A stretch of 40,781 nucleotides of DNA from DASQPR01 sp035713725 (GTDB lineage: Bacteria; Actinomycetota; Actinomycetes; Mycobacteriales; Micromonosporaceae): positions 1 through 40,781 of the forward strand of contig DASTMZ010000034.1 in NCBI GenBank assembly GCA_035713725.1, written 5' to 3'. The position numbers and the translations under genes were made by a program. This document shows, one piece after another, positions 22,334-31,049 of the stretch. The notes under the pieces are model-generated. The model was not told the DNA's origin. It saw only the letters and a list, made by a program, of their open reading frames with translations, and ran no database searches. Each line of letters opens with the position of its first letter. Positions within the stretch are counted from its first letter, which is position 1.

Positions 22334-25321
22334 TTAGTGCCGACCGCCACCGGGCGGACCGGTCGAGGGTGGTGGCGAGACGGGCGGTTGGCTTGGCGGT
22401 GGCGAACCGCCGCCGCCGCCTCCACCGCCACCGCCGCCGCCGCCGCCTCCACCGCCGCCTCCACCGCCGCCGCCTCCGCCGCCGCAGAGCGGCGGGAAGA
22501 AGCACGGCTGGCCGGGCTGCGATGGCGGTGCGGTGCTCGGCGCCTCGGTCTCGCCGGCATTGGGATCGCCGGTGTTCTTGAGACCGGCGAACTGCTGGAT
22601 CGGGTAGGGTTTTCCGCCCGGGCCGTTGTTCAGGTACGCGTTCATGTATGACGCCCAGATCGCCGCTGGCACGGTCGAGCCACCGATGTTCCTGCCGTTC
22701 TGATCCACGATCGCGATCGGCTTACCGGTGTAACCGACCCACACCGACGTGGCGATGCCGCCGTCCTTCGCGCTGCCCGCCGTGTACCCGTTGAAGAACG
22801 CGCTGCTGTTCTCGGTGCTGGCCTTGCCCGCCTGACCGAGTTCCCACGTACCGGTCTTGACCGCGGCCGGCCGTCCGTCGTCGAGGCGGTTGTCGTTCTC
22901 GTCCGCGTTCTTGTAGACCTGCTGCATCGCCCACTGCTCGTCGTCGGCCATCTCCGGCGTGAAGCCCGGCACCGGCGTGAGGTGTACGGCGGTCTGGTAG
23001 ACCTTGTGGGCGTCGTTGCCGAAACCCTGACTCACGTACTTGACGAAATGCTCGTCGGCTCGGACGCCTTCGTTCGCGAGCGTGGCCATCACGTTTGCCA
23101 TGTCCTGCACGTTCACCGCGAAGCCGCCGAAGCTCACGTCGCCGCTCAGACAGTTCGGAAAGAGCTTGTCACCGTTGGTGCCGGTGAGGTCCAAGCGCCT
23201 GCCCTTGCACTGCGCGTTCGCCCAGATGTGCTTGACGCCGAGGTCGTACGCCATGTCGATGACCTTGGCGGGACTCATGCCCTGCTTGGCGTATTCACCA
23301 ACTGCGTAGTAGACGGTGTTCAGCGACTCCTGCAGCGCCTTCCACAGCGTGCAGACGTGTGCCGCGCCGGGACAGGCTTCCGTGTTGCCGGAGTTCTTCA
23401 CCTTCTGGATGCGGTCCTTGAACTGCCGTTCGTGGGGTCCGTACCAGTACGAGTTCAGCGAGATGCCCTGCTTCAACGCGGTGGCAAGCGTCACGGTCTT
23501 GAATGACGAGCCGGGCACGACCGACACGTTCGTGGTCTGTCCGTTGCCGAACACGGGATCGTTGTAGATGCCGGCGAAGTCCAGGTTGGAGCCGTTCGCG
23601 CCGCCGTAATAGGCGACGACCGCGCCGGTGCCCGGCTGCACCGACACAAGCGCCGCACCGATGCCGGCCTTCATGCCGTACATCGGCGTGCCCTTGACCG
23701 TGCCACCGGCCGCCTTCTCGGCGGCGGCCTGCGCCTTGGCGTCGATCGTCGTGACGATCTGGTAACCACCGAACTTGAGGCTGTTCGAGCCGGTGGTCGG
23801 GAAGACCAGCGTGCCGTCCGGGCGCTTCGCCTGGCTGAGCTCGTCCATCACGTGGTGGACGATGAAGCCCTCCGGCTTCGCCAGTGCGTTGGCGGCCGCG
23901 TCTCCGGTGTCCTTCTTCGCGTTCGTCGGGTATGCCAGGGTGGCGATCTGAGCAGCGTTGATGTATCCGGACCGGGCCGGCACCTTCGGCATCTGTTGCT
24001 TCACATAGTTGAACCGGTCGATTGCGGTCTGGCACGGTCCCTTGCCGCCGGCGGCGCAGAACGGGTCGTACACGTTGCCGTTCGGGTTCTTGATCATGCC
24101 GGCGAGCACCATCGCCTGGTTAGGTTGCAGCTTCGCCGCGGTGACGCCGAAATACGCCTCGGCGGCCGCCTCGATGCCGTACGCGCCCCGGCCGAACGGC
24201 ACGGTGTTCAGGTAGTTGTCGAGGATCTCGTCCTTGGTCATGCGCTGCGTCATCTTCATCGCGAGGACGATCTCTTTGAACTTGCGTGAGTACGACGCCG
24301 AGTAAGTCAGATTGGCAACGCTGCGCGCGTATTGCTGCGTGATGGTTGACGCGCCTTGCGTGTCGCCGCCCGTCACGTTGTTGACGAAGGCGCGCACGAT
24401 CCCCTTGAAGTCGACGCCTTCGTTCGAGTAGAACGTGACGTCCTCGGCGGCGGTCACTGCCTGCTTCACGATCGGCGGGATCTGGTTGTCGGAGAGGATG
24501 ATCCGATTCTCCTCGCCGAGCTTGGCCATCACCGTCTTGCCGTCCGAGTAGAAGACCGTGGTGGATTGCTGCAACGGCAGGTCGGCCCCGAGCGTGATTC
24601 TCGACGTGTAGTAGACGCCGGTGATCACGCCGACGCCGGTCAACATGATCAGCACTGCGAGAAGGGCAATGACCTGCCGGCGGCGGCGAGCCTTCTTGGT
24701 GAGTGGCCGACGGCCGCCCGGGACCGGCCCACCCGGACCGCCGGGTCCGCCCGGTCCGCCCGGACCACCGGGGCCGCCCGGTCCGACGGGTACGGACGCG
24801 CGGCCGCTGGCCACCGGTACGCTAGCCCGCCCGGCGGCCGGAATGTCGTCCTCGAATGGGTCGAATCCATCGCCGCCAACCGACCCATAGCCCGAGTCAT
24901 AGCCCGGCTCATAACCCGAGTCGTAGTCTGCTGGGCGAACCGATGCTCGGCCGGCCGACGCCCGGCCACCGATCCGGGCAAAACCGGCCGACGCCCGGGC
25001 CCATCCGGTCGACGCCCGGGCCGCTGCCGCGCCGACCGCGGAACGCACCGAAGCGGAGCCGGTCGAGCCGGCCGGCCGGCGAGTCCCGTTGCCGTTGCCG
25101 TTGCCGCCGTTGCCATTGTGGACACGACCGCCATGACCATTGTGGACGCTGGCTCGGCCGTCGAACGGATCGAACTCGCCGTCTGGGCCGTATCCGCCCG
25201 ACCGGCCGGAATCGTGGCCTCGGCGACCGGCGCGACCGGCGTGGCCGTCGCCGCGACCGTACCCATGATCAGGGCCGCTGAAGCCCTCTGATGCTGGGGG
25301 GTCGTCGAAATACGAAGTCAT
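22334..25321 (-). CDS. Class A penicillin-binding protein (transglycosylase/transpeptidase)
   Basis: A 995-residue bifunctional cell-wall synthase. Residues 1-210 are cytoplasmic and low complexity (Gly/Asn/His repeats, GRASV repeats, GPGG collagen-like run), then one transmembrane helix (about 212-238). The GT51 domain has the catalytic EDVTF (Glu near 290), QGASTITQQYAR, RKFKEIVLAMKM and EILDNYLNTVPFGRGAYGIEAAAEAYFG. The transpeptidase has SSFK (about 604), SLN (about 664) and KTGT (about 820). The tail after PPLC is a run of 26 glycines followed by SPPPSQPP. ATG 25321 has AAGGTG upstream. It polymerises and cross-links peptidoglycan outside the membrane. The H usually seen after the catalytic Glu in the first GT motif is Asn here. 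Confidence 0.95.
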   Translation of the reverse strand: MTSYFDDPPASEGFSGPDHGYGRGDGHAGRAGRRGHDSGRSGGYGPDGEFDPFDGRASVHNGHGGRVHNGNGGNGNGNGTRRPAGSTGSASVRSAVGAAAARASTGWARASAGFARIGGRASAGRASVRPADYDSGYEPGYDSGYGSVGGDGFDPFEDDIPAAGRASVPVASGRASVPVGPGGPGGPGGPGGPGGPGGPVPGGRRPLTKKARRRRQVIALLAVLIMLTGVGVITGVYYTSRITLGADLPLQQSTTVFYSDGKTVMAKLGEENRIILSDNQIPPIVKQAVTAAEDVTFYSNEGVDFKGIVRAFVNNVTGGDTQGASTITQQYARSVANLTYSASYSRKFKEIVLAMKMTQRMTKDEILDNYLNTVPFGRGAYGIEAAAEAYFGVTAAKLQPNQAMVLAGMIKNPNGNVYDPFCAAGGKGPCQTAIDRFNYVKQQMPKVPARSGYINAAQIATLAYPTNAKKDTGDAAANALAKPEGFIVHHVMDELSQAKRPDGTLVFPTTGSNSLKFGGYQIVTTIDAKAQAAAEKAAGGTVKGTPMYGMKAGIGAALVSVQPGTGAVVAYYGGANGSNLDFAGIYNDPVFGNGQTTNVSVVPGSSFKTVTLATALKQGISLNSYWYGPHERQFKDRIQKVKNSGNTEACPGAAHVCTLWKALQESLNTVYYAVGEYAKQGMSPAKVIDMAYDLGVKHIWANAQCKGRRLDLTGTNGDKLFPNCLSGDVSFGGFAVNVQDMANVMATLANEGVRADEHFVKYVSQGFGNDAHKVYQTAVHLTPVPGFTPEMADDEQWAMQQVYKNADENDNRLDDGRPAAVKTGTWELGQAGKASTENSSAFFNGYTAGSAKDGGIATSVWVGYTGKPIAIVDQNGRNIGGSTVPAAIWASYMNAYLNNGPGGKPYPIQQFAGLKNTGDPNAGETEAPSTAPPSQPGQPCFFPPLCGGGGGGGGGGGGGGGGGGGGGGGGGGSPPPSQPPVSPPPSTGPPGGGRH
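22406..22483 (-). repeat. Glycine-codon microsatellite in the PBP tail
   Basis: Twenty-six consecutive glycine codons, read on the minus strand as GGC, GGA and GGT in an irregular mixture. The mixed codons argue against simple strand slippage in assembly. Confidence 0.9.
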
Positions 25322-25410
25322 CCGTCACCTTGCCGGTCAGGGCCGCGCTGCAGTCAGTCGCCACCGGGGTTAACAGTCGCTGTCACGTCACACGGTCGCC
25401 GACGATCAAC

Positions 25411-25956
25411 TCACCTGGGGTCCGCGCGGCGCGAGCCACGCGACCCAGTCCGCACGACGCCGGGGGTCGGCGCCGATGCGGGCGAGTTGGCCATCGGTGA
25501 CGTCCCGGTCGACGGGGGTGCCGACCGGCGTGACGCCGTTGCTGGAACCGAGGACGCCGCGGCGGCTGCCGCGTCCCCATCGGAATCCACTAAACCGTCC
25601 CGACCCAGCACGTATTGCTCAACGAGATGGTTCCACCCACAGCCACGGCATACCTCTACAACATAGACGGTGAATTCACGCAGCGTCATTGCTAGCGTCG
25701 GCAGTTCGGCTTGAGAACGCGCCTGACCAGCCGAGGTCTTGAGCTCATCACCGTAGATGTAGTTGACGTGGGTGAGATTCTCCCGCCGACAGATCGGGCA
25801 GCGCTCCTCGGTCTGGTCGCCGTGGAAGCGTGCCGCGCTCTTCAGGTACGGCGAGGCGTCGCACACCTCATACGTACCAACACGGTTCGAATACACCTCA
25901 CGCAGCAGCGCTCGCCGTTGAAGCGAGTAGTCGACCGACTGGCGCTGCGTGCGCAT
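25411..25956 (-). CDS. DUF5318 family zinc-ribbon-like protein
   Basis: About 181 residues from ATG 25956. The N-terminal 110 residues match the actinobacterial DUF5318 pattern: RQSVDYSLQRRALLREVYSNRVGTYEVCDASPYL, then ERCPICRREN and EVCRGCGWNHL, two CxxC pairs likely to bind one zinc. The remaining 65 residues are Ala/Ser/Pro-rich and probably disordered. Function is unknown. It is divergent from padR, and the two genes share a 221-bp region with a PadR operator. It sits upstream of the PBP gene on the same strand with a 90-bp gap. Confidence 0.85.
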   Translation of the reverse strand: MRTQRQSVDYSLQRRALLREVYSNRVGTYEVCDASPYLKSAARFHGDQTEERCPICRRENLTHVNYIYGDELKTSAGQARSQAELPTLAMTLREFTVYVVEVCRGCGWNHLVEQYVLGRDGLVDSDGDAAAAAASSVPATASRRSAPPSTGTSPMANSPASAPTPGVVRTGSRGSRRADPR

Positions 25957-26033
25957 GGGCAAGAGGGTACGCGGTCAAGTCCGGTACGGCGACCGTGGTC
26001 ACCGTGCGTGATCAAGGTCTCCCGCCCTGTGGA

Positions 26034-26063
26034 TTGCGTCGAGCGGTCGGCACGCTCTAACGT
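26034..26063 (+). promoter_or_regulatory. Probable padR promoter
   Basis: TTGCGT (26034-26039) and TAACGT (26058-26063) are 18 bases apart, giving a start near 26070, inside the PadR operator. Confidence 0.45.
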
Positions 26064-26065
26064 GG

Positions 26066-26088
26066 CGATGTATCGTAGCGATACATCG
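26066..26088. promoter_or_regulatory. PadR-type operator palindrome
   Basis: Arms cgatgtatcg (26066-26075) and cgatacatcg (26079-26088) are perfect with a 3-base centre. The ATGT...ACAT dyad is the established PadR recognition pattern. It overlaps the predicted start of the adjacent padR gene, implying autoregulation, and lies in the region shared with the divergent DUF5318 gene. Confidence 0.8.
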
Positions 26089-26177
26089 GGCCATCAAACC
26101 TGCGGTGAACCCGCCGGGTCGAGCGGCACGGTTGGGTGAACGACATGTGAAGCCCGACGACTGGGAGGGGGTGTCAC

Positions 26178-26792
26178 GTGCTGGAGCTAGCCATCCTCGG
26201 CCTCTTGCACGAGTCGCCCATGCACGGCTACGAGCTGCGCAAGCAGCTCAACACGAAACTCGGCGCGATCCGTGCGGCAATCTCCTACGGCTCGCTCTAC
26301 CCGACGCTGCGTCGGCTGCAGACCGACGGCTGGATCACCGAGGAGCCGGGCGCGGAGAGCACCGACCCGGGCGTGCCGCCGCTGACCACCCGTCGCGGTC
26401 GCGTGGTTTACAAAATCACCGCCGAGGGCAAGGAGCGCTTCCAGACGCTCCTCGCCGAGCTCGGTCCCGAGACGTTCGAGGATGCGGGCTTCGGCGTGCA
26501 TTTCGCGTTCTTCGCTCGGACCGACGCCGACACGCGGCTGCGCATCCTCGAGGGTCGTCGGCGTCGCATCGAGGAGCGGCGGGAAGGCATGCGCCAGGCG
26601 ATCAGCCGCGCCGCCGAACGGCTCGACGCCTACACGCTCGAACTGCAAAGACATGGGCTGGACGCTTGCGAGCGCGAGGTCCGTTGGTTGGAGGAGCTCA
26701 TCGCGACCGAGCGCTCCGGCCGCCAGCCCGGTGACGGGCCGCCAACCGGACCGGCGGCACCAGCCGCCGGCTCGACGAGGCAGCCCGGCTGA
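26178..26792 (+). CDS. PadR family transcriptional regulator
   Basis: A 204-residue regulator from GTG 26178, with gggaggggg 8 bases upstream. The N-terminal winged helix is MLELAILGLLHESPMHGYELRKQLNTKLGAIRAAISYGSLYPTLRRLQTDGWI, and the wing includes RRGRVVYKITAEGKERF. The C-terminal part (RRRRIEERREGMRQAISRAAERLDAYTLELQRHGLDACEREVRWLEEL) is helical and acts as the dimerisation arm. PadR proteins usually repress genes next to them. The palindrome at 26066-26088 is the likely target, and ino1 starts 101 bp downstream on the same strand. The inducing ligand is not predictable. Confidence 0.93.
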   Translation: MLELAILGLLHESPMHGYELRKQLNTKLGAIRAAISYGSLYPTLRRLQTDGWITEEPGAESTDPGVPPLTTRRGRVVYKITAEGKERFQTLLAELGPETFEDAGFGVHFAFFARTDADTRLRILEGRRRRIEERREGMRQAISRAAERLDAYTLELQRHGLDACEREVRWLEELIATERSGRQPGDGPPTGPAAPAAGSTRQPG

Positions 26793-26893
26793 TCCCGGGC
26801 CGCCGGCTGGATGCAAATCCGACCGGCGCAATCCGCAATATACCGCTTCCGGACACGCCGGAGCGGCCGTGATGAATGAAGGAGGCACTTGCG

Positions 26894-27988
26894 ATGGGCT
26901 CCGTTCGCGTCGCCGTCGTCGGTGTCGGTAACTGCGCTTCGTCCCTCATCCAGGGCGTGGAGTATTACCGCAACGCCGATCCAAACTCGCGCGTACCGGG
27001 TCTCATGCACGTCACCTTCGGCGGCTACCACGTCTCGGATGTGGAGTTCGTCGCGGCGTTCGACGTGGACGCCAAGAAGGTGGGGCACGACCTGTCTGAA
27101 GCGATATTCGCGAGCGAAAACAACACGATCAAACTCTGTGACGTGCCGCCGACCGGGGTGACCGTGCAACGCGGTCCGACGCTCGACGGCATGGGGCAGT
27201 ACTACAAGGAAATGGTCGACGAGTCCGACGACGCGCCGATCGATGTCGCCGCCGCGCTGCGCGAGGCAAACGTCGACGTCGTCGTGTCATACCTGCCGGT
27301 CGGTTCCGAGCAGGCGGACAAGTTCTACGCACAGGCCGCCATCGACGCGGGCTGCGGTTTCGTCAACGCGCTGCCGGTGTTCATCGCGTCCGACCCGGTC
27401 TGGGCGAAGAAGTTCACCGATGCCGGTTTGCCGATCGTCGGCGACGACATCAAGTCGCAGGTCGGTGCCACGATCGTGCATCGTGCGCTGGCGAAGCTGT
27501 TCGAGGACCGCGGCGTCGAGTTGCTGCGCACCTACCAGCTCAACTTCGGCGGCAACATGGACTTCATGAACATGTTGGAGCGCACCCGCCTCATCTCGAA
27601 GAAGATCTCGAAGACCCAGTCGGTCACCTCGCAGATCCCACACGAGATGGCGCGCAGCGACGTGCACATCGGCCCGTCCGACCACGTGCCGTGGCTGGAC
27701 GACCGGAAGTGGGCATACATCCGCATGGAGGGTCGCGCGTTCGGCGACGTACCACTGAATGCCGAACTCAAGCTCGAGGTGCACGACTCGCCGAACTCGG
27801 CGGGCGTGATCATCGATGCGGTCCGCGCCTGCAAGATCGCGATGGACCGCAAGATCGCCGGTCCGGTGCTGTCCGCGTCGAGCTACTTCATGAAGTCGCC
27901 GCCGGTGCAGTATTCCGACCACGACGCGCACGCCGCTGTCGAGGCGTTCATCCGCGGCGAGTTCGCCCCGCCGCTGACCCAGTCGTAA
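26894..27988 (+). CDS. ino1: Inositol-3-phosphate synthase
   Basis: A 364-residue enzyme that converts glucose-6-phosphate to inositol-3-phosphate with NAD, feeding phosphatidylinositol and mycothiol in actinobacteria. The N-terminal VRVAVVGVGNCASSLIQGVEYY is the dinucleotide-binding segment, and NALPVFIASDPVWAKKF, GDDIKSQVGATI, TYQLNFGGNMDFMNM, SDHVPWLDDRKWAYIRMEGRAFG and ELKLEVHDSPNSAGVIIDAVRAC are family blocks. ATG 26894 is preferred over 26876 because AAGGAGG lies 8 bases before it. It follows padR on the same strand and ends before a strong terminator. Confidence 0.97.
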   Translation: MGSVRVAVVGVGNCASSLIQGVEYYRNADPNSRVPGLMHVTFGGYHVSDVEFVAAFDVDAKKVGHDLSEAIFASENNTIKLCDVPPTGVTVQRGPTLDGMGQYYKEMVDESDDAPIDVAAALREANVDVVVSYLPVGSEQADKFYAQAAIDAGCGFVNALPVFIASDPVWAKKFTDAGLPIVGDDIKSQVGATIVHRALAKLFEDRGVELLRTYQLNFGGNMDFMNMLERTRLISKKISKTQSVTSQIPHEMARSDVHIGPSDHVPWLDDRKWAYIRMEGRAFGDVPLNAELKLEVHDSPNSAGVIIDAVRACKIAMDRKIAGPVLSASSYFMKSPPVQYSDHDAHAAVEAFIRGEFAPPLTQS

Positions 27989-28034
27989 TCGTCCGGGTCA
28001 CGCACCGAGGCACACGCACTACGGCAGGTAAGAC

Positions 28035-28074
28035 ACGGCGCCGCCGCTGAGGTCTTCAGCGGCGGCGCCGTTTT
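28035..28074. terminator. Strong bidirectional intrinsic terminator
   Basis: A perfect 16-bp stem: acggcgccgccgctga (28035-28050) against tcagcggcggcgccgt (28056-28071), 5-base loop, then tttt on the plus strand. It lies between the convergent ino1 and ogt genes and serves ino1 best because the T run is on that side. Confidence 0.9.
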
Positions 28075-28092
28075 GTGTCCGGCCGTCGATGC

Positions 28093-28575
28093 CTATTGGA
28101 AGTCGCGCTCGATCTTGACGCGTGCTTCGAGGTTGAGCAGGAACCGCTTGCGGTCCAGCCCGCCACCGAACCCGACGAGTTTGCCGCCGGCTCCGACGAC
28201 CCGATGGCACGGCACGATGATCGGCAGCGGGTTGTGGTTGCACGCGATGCCGACCGCCCGCGCCGCCTCCTTGTCGCCGACGAGCTTCGCGATGTCGCCG
28301 TACGTCGCCATCTCGCCGTACCCGATATCGGCGATCGCCTTCCACACCGCACGCTCGAAGTCCGACCCGTCCGGCGCGGCAAGCGGCAGCTGGAAGTCGG
28401 TCAACTCACCGGCGAAATACGCGTCGAGTTGAGCGGCCGCGGCGGCTAGCACCGGCGCCGGTGCGGTCGCGACGGAGTGCCGACCGACGCCGCCGAAGTG
28501 CACGCGCGTGATCTCGTCGTCGGCCGCGGCGACGCCCAGAGCGCCGATCGGTGCTGGTACCGCAATCCACTGCAT
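28093..28575 (-). CDS. ogt: Methylated-DNA--protein-cysteine methyltransferase
   Basis: A 160-residue suicide enzyme that removes O6-alkyl groups from guanine. The helix-turn-helix FERAVWKAIADIGYGEMATYGDIAKLVGDKEAARAVG is followed by NHNPLPIIVPCHRVVGAGGKLVGFGGGLDRKRFLLNLE, in which the Cys of PCHRV accepts the alkyl group and NxN and KxxFLL are the usual contacts. The N-terminal part is short, as in Ogt-type rather than Ada-type enzymes. It stands alone, facing ino1 across the bidirectional terminator. Confidence 0.95.
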   Translation of the reverse strand: MQWIAVPAPIGALGVAAADDEITRVHFGGVGRHSVATAPAPVLAAAAAQLDAYFAGELTDFQLPLAAPDGSDFERAVWKAIADIGYGEMATYGDIAKLVGDKEAARAVGIACNHNPLPIIVPCHRVVGAGGKLVGFGGGLDRKRFLLNLEARVKIERDFQ

Positions 28576-28632
28576 GACTACTAGTGTTCCCGCACCCGCC
28601 GACAGTTCGCTGGCGGCTTTCGGACGTCACGT

Positions 28633-28674
28633 CAGCCAACCCGAACCAGCCAACCCGAACCAGCCAACCCGAAC
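28633..28674. repeat. Triple 14-bp tandem repeat
   Basis: cagccaacccgaac is repeated exactly three times at 28633-28646, 28647-28660 and 28661-28674 in the non-coding region before the nfeD-like gene and downstream of the ogt start. The period is not a multiple of three. Confidence 0.9.
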
Positions 28675-28796
28675 GAGGCGCCGCCGGGTGTCTGCGTGAT
28701 CACAGTTTCGGGACGTACAGCGATGGCAGCGCAGATCTATCGTGACGTTAGAGCGATTCTCGCCGATGCGGCGAGACGCGATGGAGGCGACACGCG

Positions 28797-29393
28797 GTGA
28801 CGACAACGTTCCTCATCGTCGGCGGATTCGGCCTGTTTCTGCTCGCCCCGTCGCTCGTGTTCGGCGGCCACGTTCACGTCGGACACCTGCACTTGCACGT
28901 GCCGTTCCATCTGCGGTTGCCCGCGCCGATTCACCTGCACGCCCACGTTGGCCACGCCGGCCACGCTGGCCACTCCGGCGCGGACGCAGCGTTGTCGCTG
29001 CCGAGCATCGCCGGATTCATCGGCGCGTTCGGCTTCGGCGGGGCGATTGCCGCTCAACTGACCGACGCCCGCACGGCGACAGTACCGGTCGTTGTCGGCC
29101 TCGCCGCTGCGCTGCCGACGGCGTGGCTCGGGGCACGACTGACCCGGGCTGCGATGGACATGCGCACCGATGCCACGCCGACGCAATCCGACGTGATCGG
29201 CACGCTCGGCGTCGTGATCCAGCAGATCCCGGCGGACGGCTACGGCGAGGTTCGCATCAGGCTCGCCGGTCAGTTGATGAAGTTCCACGCGCGGGCCGCC
29301 GATGCCCTGCCCGCGGGTACGCCGATCCTGGTGATCGATGCGCCGAGCTCAACCAGCGTCGTCGTCGAGGCGACGACCCCCGCGCTGCGCTGA
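28797..29393 (+). CDS. NfeD-like OB-fold membrane protein with histidine-rich loop
   Basis: A 198-residue protein. A first hydrophobic segment (residues about 4-22, TFLIVGGFGLFLLAPSLVFGG) is followed by a loop with 12 histidines between residues 25 and 59, arranged as HVH, HLHLH, HLHAH and GHAGHAGH. Two more hydrophobic segments lie at about 68-115, and the C-terminal 65 residues form an OB-fold-like domain (GTLGVVIQQIPADGYGEVRIRLAGQLMKFHARAADALPAGTPILVIDA) as in NfeD/YuaF partners of flotillin. It is followed after 34 bp by a flotillin gene, the standard NfeD-SPFH pair. The His-rich loop suggests metal binding, which is inference. Confidence 0.85.
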   Translation: MTTTFLIVGGFGLFLLAPSLVFGGHVHVGHLHLHVPFHLRLPAPIHLHAHVGHAGHAGHSGADAALSLPSIAGFIGAFGFGGAIAAQLTDARTATVPVVVGLAAALPTAWLGARLTRAAMDMRTDATPTQSDVIGTLGVVIQQIPADGYGEVRIRLAGQLMKFHARAADALPAGTPILVIDAPSSTSVVVEATTPALR

Positions 29394-29427
29394 CCGATGT
29401 CAGCCGGCTGTCCACTAAGGATGGACC

Positions 29428-30972
29428 ATGTCTCCGCTCGCCATCGCGATCACCGGCGCTGCCGTGCTCGTCGTTCTGATCATCTGGTTTGTCCTGTCGC
29501 GCATCCAGGTCGCCGGACCCAACCAGGCGTTCATCATCACCGGCCGCAAGACGCACTCGTCGTTAAGCGCGGACGGGACCGTCGTCGCGGATCTGACCGG
29601 CCAGAAGGTCGTGATGGGCGCGTCGGTGTTCGTCATGCCCGTGGTGCAACGGCTCTACATTCTTGATCTATCCAGCCGGGAAATCCCTGTCGCGATCACC
29701 GGAGCGGTCAGCAAGCAGGGCATCCGTTGTGACGCGGACGCCGTCGCGATCGTCAAGGTCGGCAGGTCGGCCGAATCGATCCGGTCCGCCGCGCAGCGGT
29801 TCCTGCACCAGCAGGACCGCATCGCCGTGTTTACCGCCCAGGTGCTCTCCGGTGCGCTGCGCTCGATCGTCGGTCGGCTCACCGTCGAGGAGATCATCCG
29901 AGACCGGGCCGCGTTCGCTAGCGCGGTCGCCGAGGAGGCCGAGCGGGCGTTGACCCATCAGGGGCTCATCGTCGACGCGTTCCAGCTCGAGGACATCCGT
30001 ACCGATGGCACGTACCTGCAGGACCTAGGTCGGCCCGAAGCCGCGCGCGTGTTCAAGGCCGCCGCGATCGCGGAGGCGCAGGCGCGGCAGAACGCGGAAC
30101 AGGAGCGGATGCGCGCCGAGGAGGCCATCGCCGAGGCGGAGCGCAACCTCGCGCTGAAGAAGGCCGGTGTGCAGGCCGAAATCGACGCGGCGAACGCCAA
30201 GTCGTCGGCCGCCGGACCGATCGTGGCGGCCGAGCGGCAGCAGGCGATCCTGGTCGAGCAGCAGAAGGTGGCCGAGCGCAACGCCGAGCTCAAGGAGCGA
30301 CAACTCGACACCGAGGTCCGCAAGCCGGCCGATGCGCAGCGGTACAAGGTCGAGCAGGAGGCCGAGGCGTCCCGCAAGGCTGCCATCCTCCGCGCGGACG
30401 CCGACCGGCAGGCGACGATCGCAGCTGCGCAGGCCGCGGCGGAGCGCGATCGACTTGTGGGCGAGGGCGAGAAGGCCCGCCGCGCCGCGGTCGCCGAGGC
30501 GGTCGCGATCGAGGGTGCCAAGGAAGGCGAGGCCGAGCAGCGCCGGCGGACCGCGATCGCCGACGCGATCGAACGCGAAGGTGCCGCCGAGGCGTCCGCG
30601 ATTCAGGCTCGCGGCGAGGCCGAGGCCGCGGCCATGCATGAACGTGCCAACGCATTCGCCACGTACGGTGACGCCGCCGTACTCGACCTGCTCGTCAAGG
30701 TCATGCCACAGGTCGTCGAGGCGGCGTCCGCCCCGATCAGTGCGATCGACAAGCTGACCGTGGTCTCCGCGGACGGCGCATCGTCGTTGACGCGTACGGT
30801 CGCCGCTAACGTGGCGCAGGGTCTCCAGATCGGTTCGGATCTGACCGGTGTCGACCTGAGCGCACTACTTGCCCGCCTCGGCGGTGCCGCATCGGCGATC
30901 AACGGGGCGACGGCTGCCGCTACTACCGGCAACGGGGCGGCTCCGGCAATCGACGGAGCCGAGGCGAGATAG
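29428..30972 (+). CDS. Flotillin (SPFH domain) family protein
   Basis: A 514-residue membrane scaffold. An N-terminal hydrophobic hairpin (ITGAAVLVVLIIWFVLS) is followed by the SPFH/band 7 domain (about 30-210) with KTHSSLSADGTVVADLTGQKVVMGASVFVMPVVQRLYILDL. A long charged coiled-coil region (about 210-420, rich in AEA, AER and QAE repeats) and a C-terminal tail rich in Ala follow. Flotillins gather proteins in membrane microdomains with NfeD-type partners; the adjacent NfeD-like gene matches this. It ends before a 13-bp inverted repeat. Confidence 0.94.
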   Translation: MSPLAIAITGAAVLVVLIIWFVLSRIQVAGPNQAFIITGRKTHSSLSADGTVVADLTGQKVVMGASVFVMPVVQRLYILDLSSREIPVAITGAVSKQGIRCDADAVAIVKVGRSAESIRSAAQRFLHQQDRIAVFTAQVLSGALRSIVGRLTVEEIIRDRAAFASAVAEEAERALTHQGLIVDAFQLEDIRTDGTYLQDLGRPEAARVFKAAAIAEAQARQNAEQERMRAEEAIAEAERNLALKKAGVQAEIDAANAKSSAAGPIVAAERQQAILVEQQKVAERNAELKERQLDTEVRKPADAQRYKVEQEAEASRKAAILRADADRQATIAAAQAAAERDRLVGEGEKARRAAVAEAVAIEGAKEGEAEQRRRTAIADAIEREGAAEASAIQARGEAEAAAMHERANAFATYGDAAVLDLLVKVMPQVVEAASAPISAIDKLTVVSADGASSLTRTVAANVAQGLQIGSDLTGVDLSALLARLGGAASAINGATAAATTGNGAAPAIDGAEAR

Positions 30973-30986
30973 CCATGACGTTGTGA

Positions 30987-31033
30987 CGCTGCCTGGGCGG
31001 ATGTCGATGTCAAGGCCGGGCGCCCAGGCAGCG
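30987..31033 (+). terminator. Inverted repeat after flotillin
   Basis: cgctgcctgggcg (30987-30999) and its exact complement (31021-31033) flank a 21-base loop, 15 bp after the flotillin stop, and precede the MFS gene. Confidence 0.65.
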
Positions 31034-31049
31034 GCCGTACGCTGGCCGA

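Noticed and set aside
22406..22483. Sequencing artefact for the 26 glycine codons
   Set aside because: The codons are irregularly mixed and keep the frame, which argues against slippage error.
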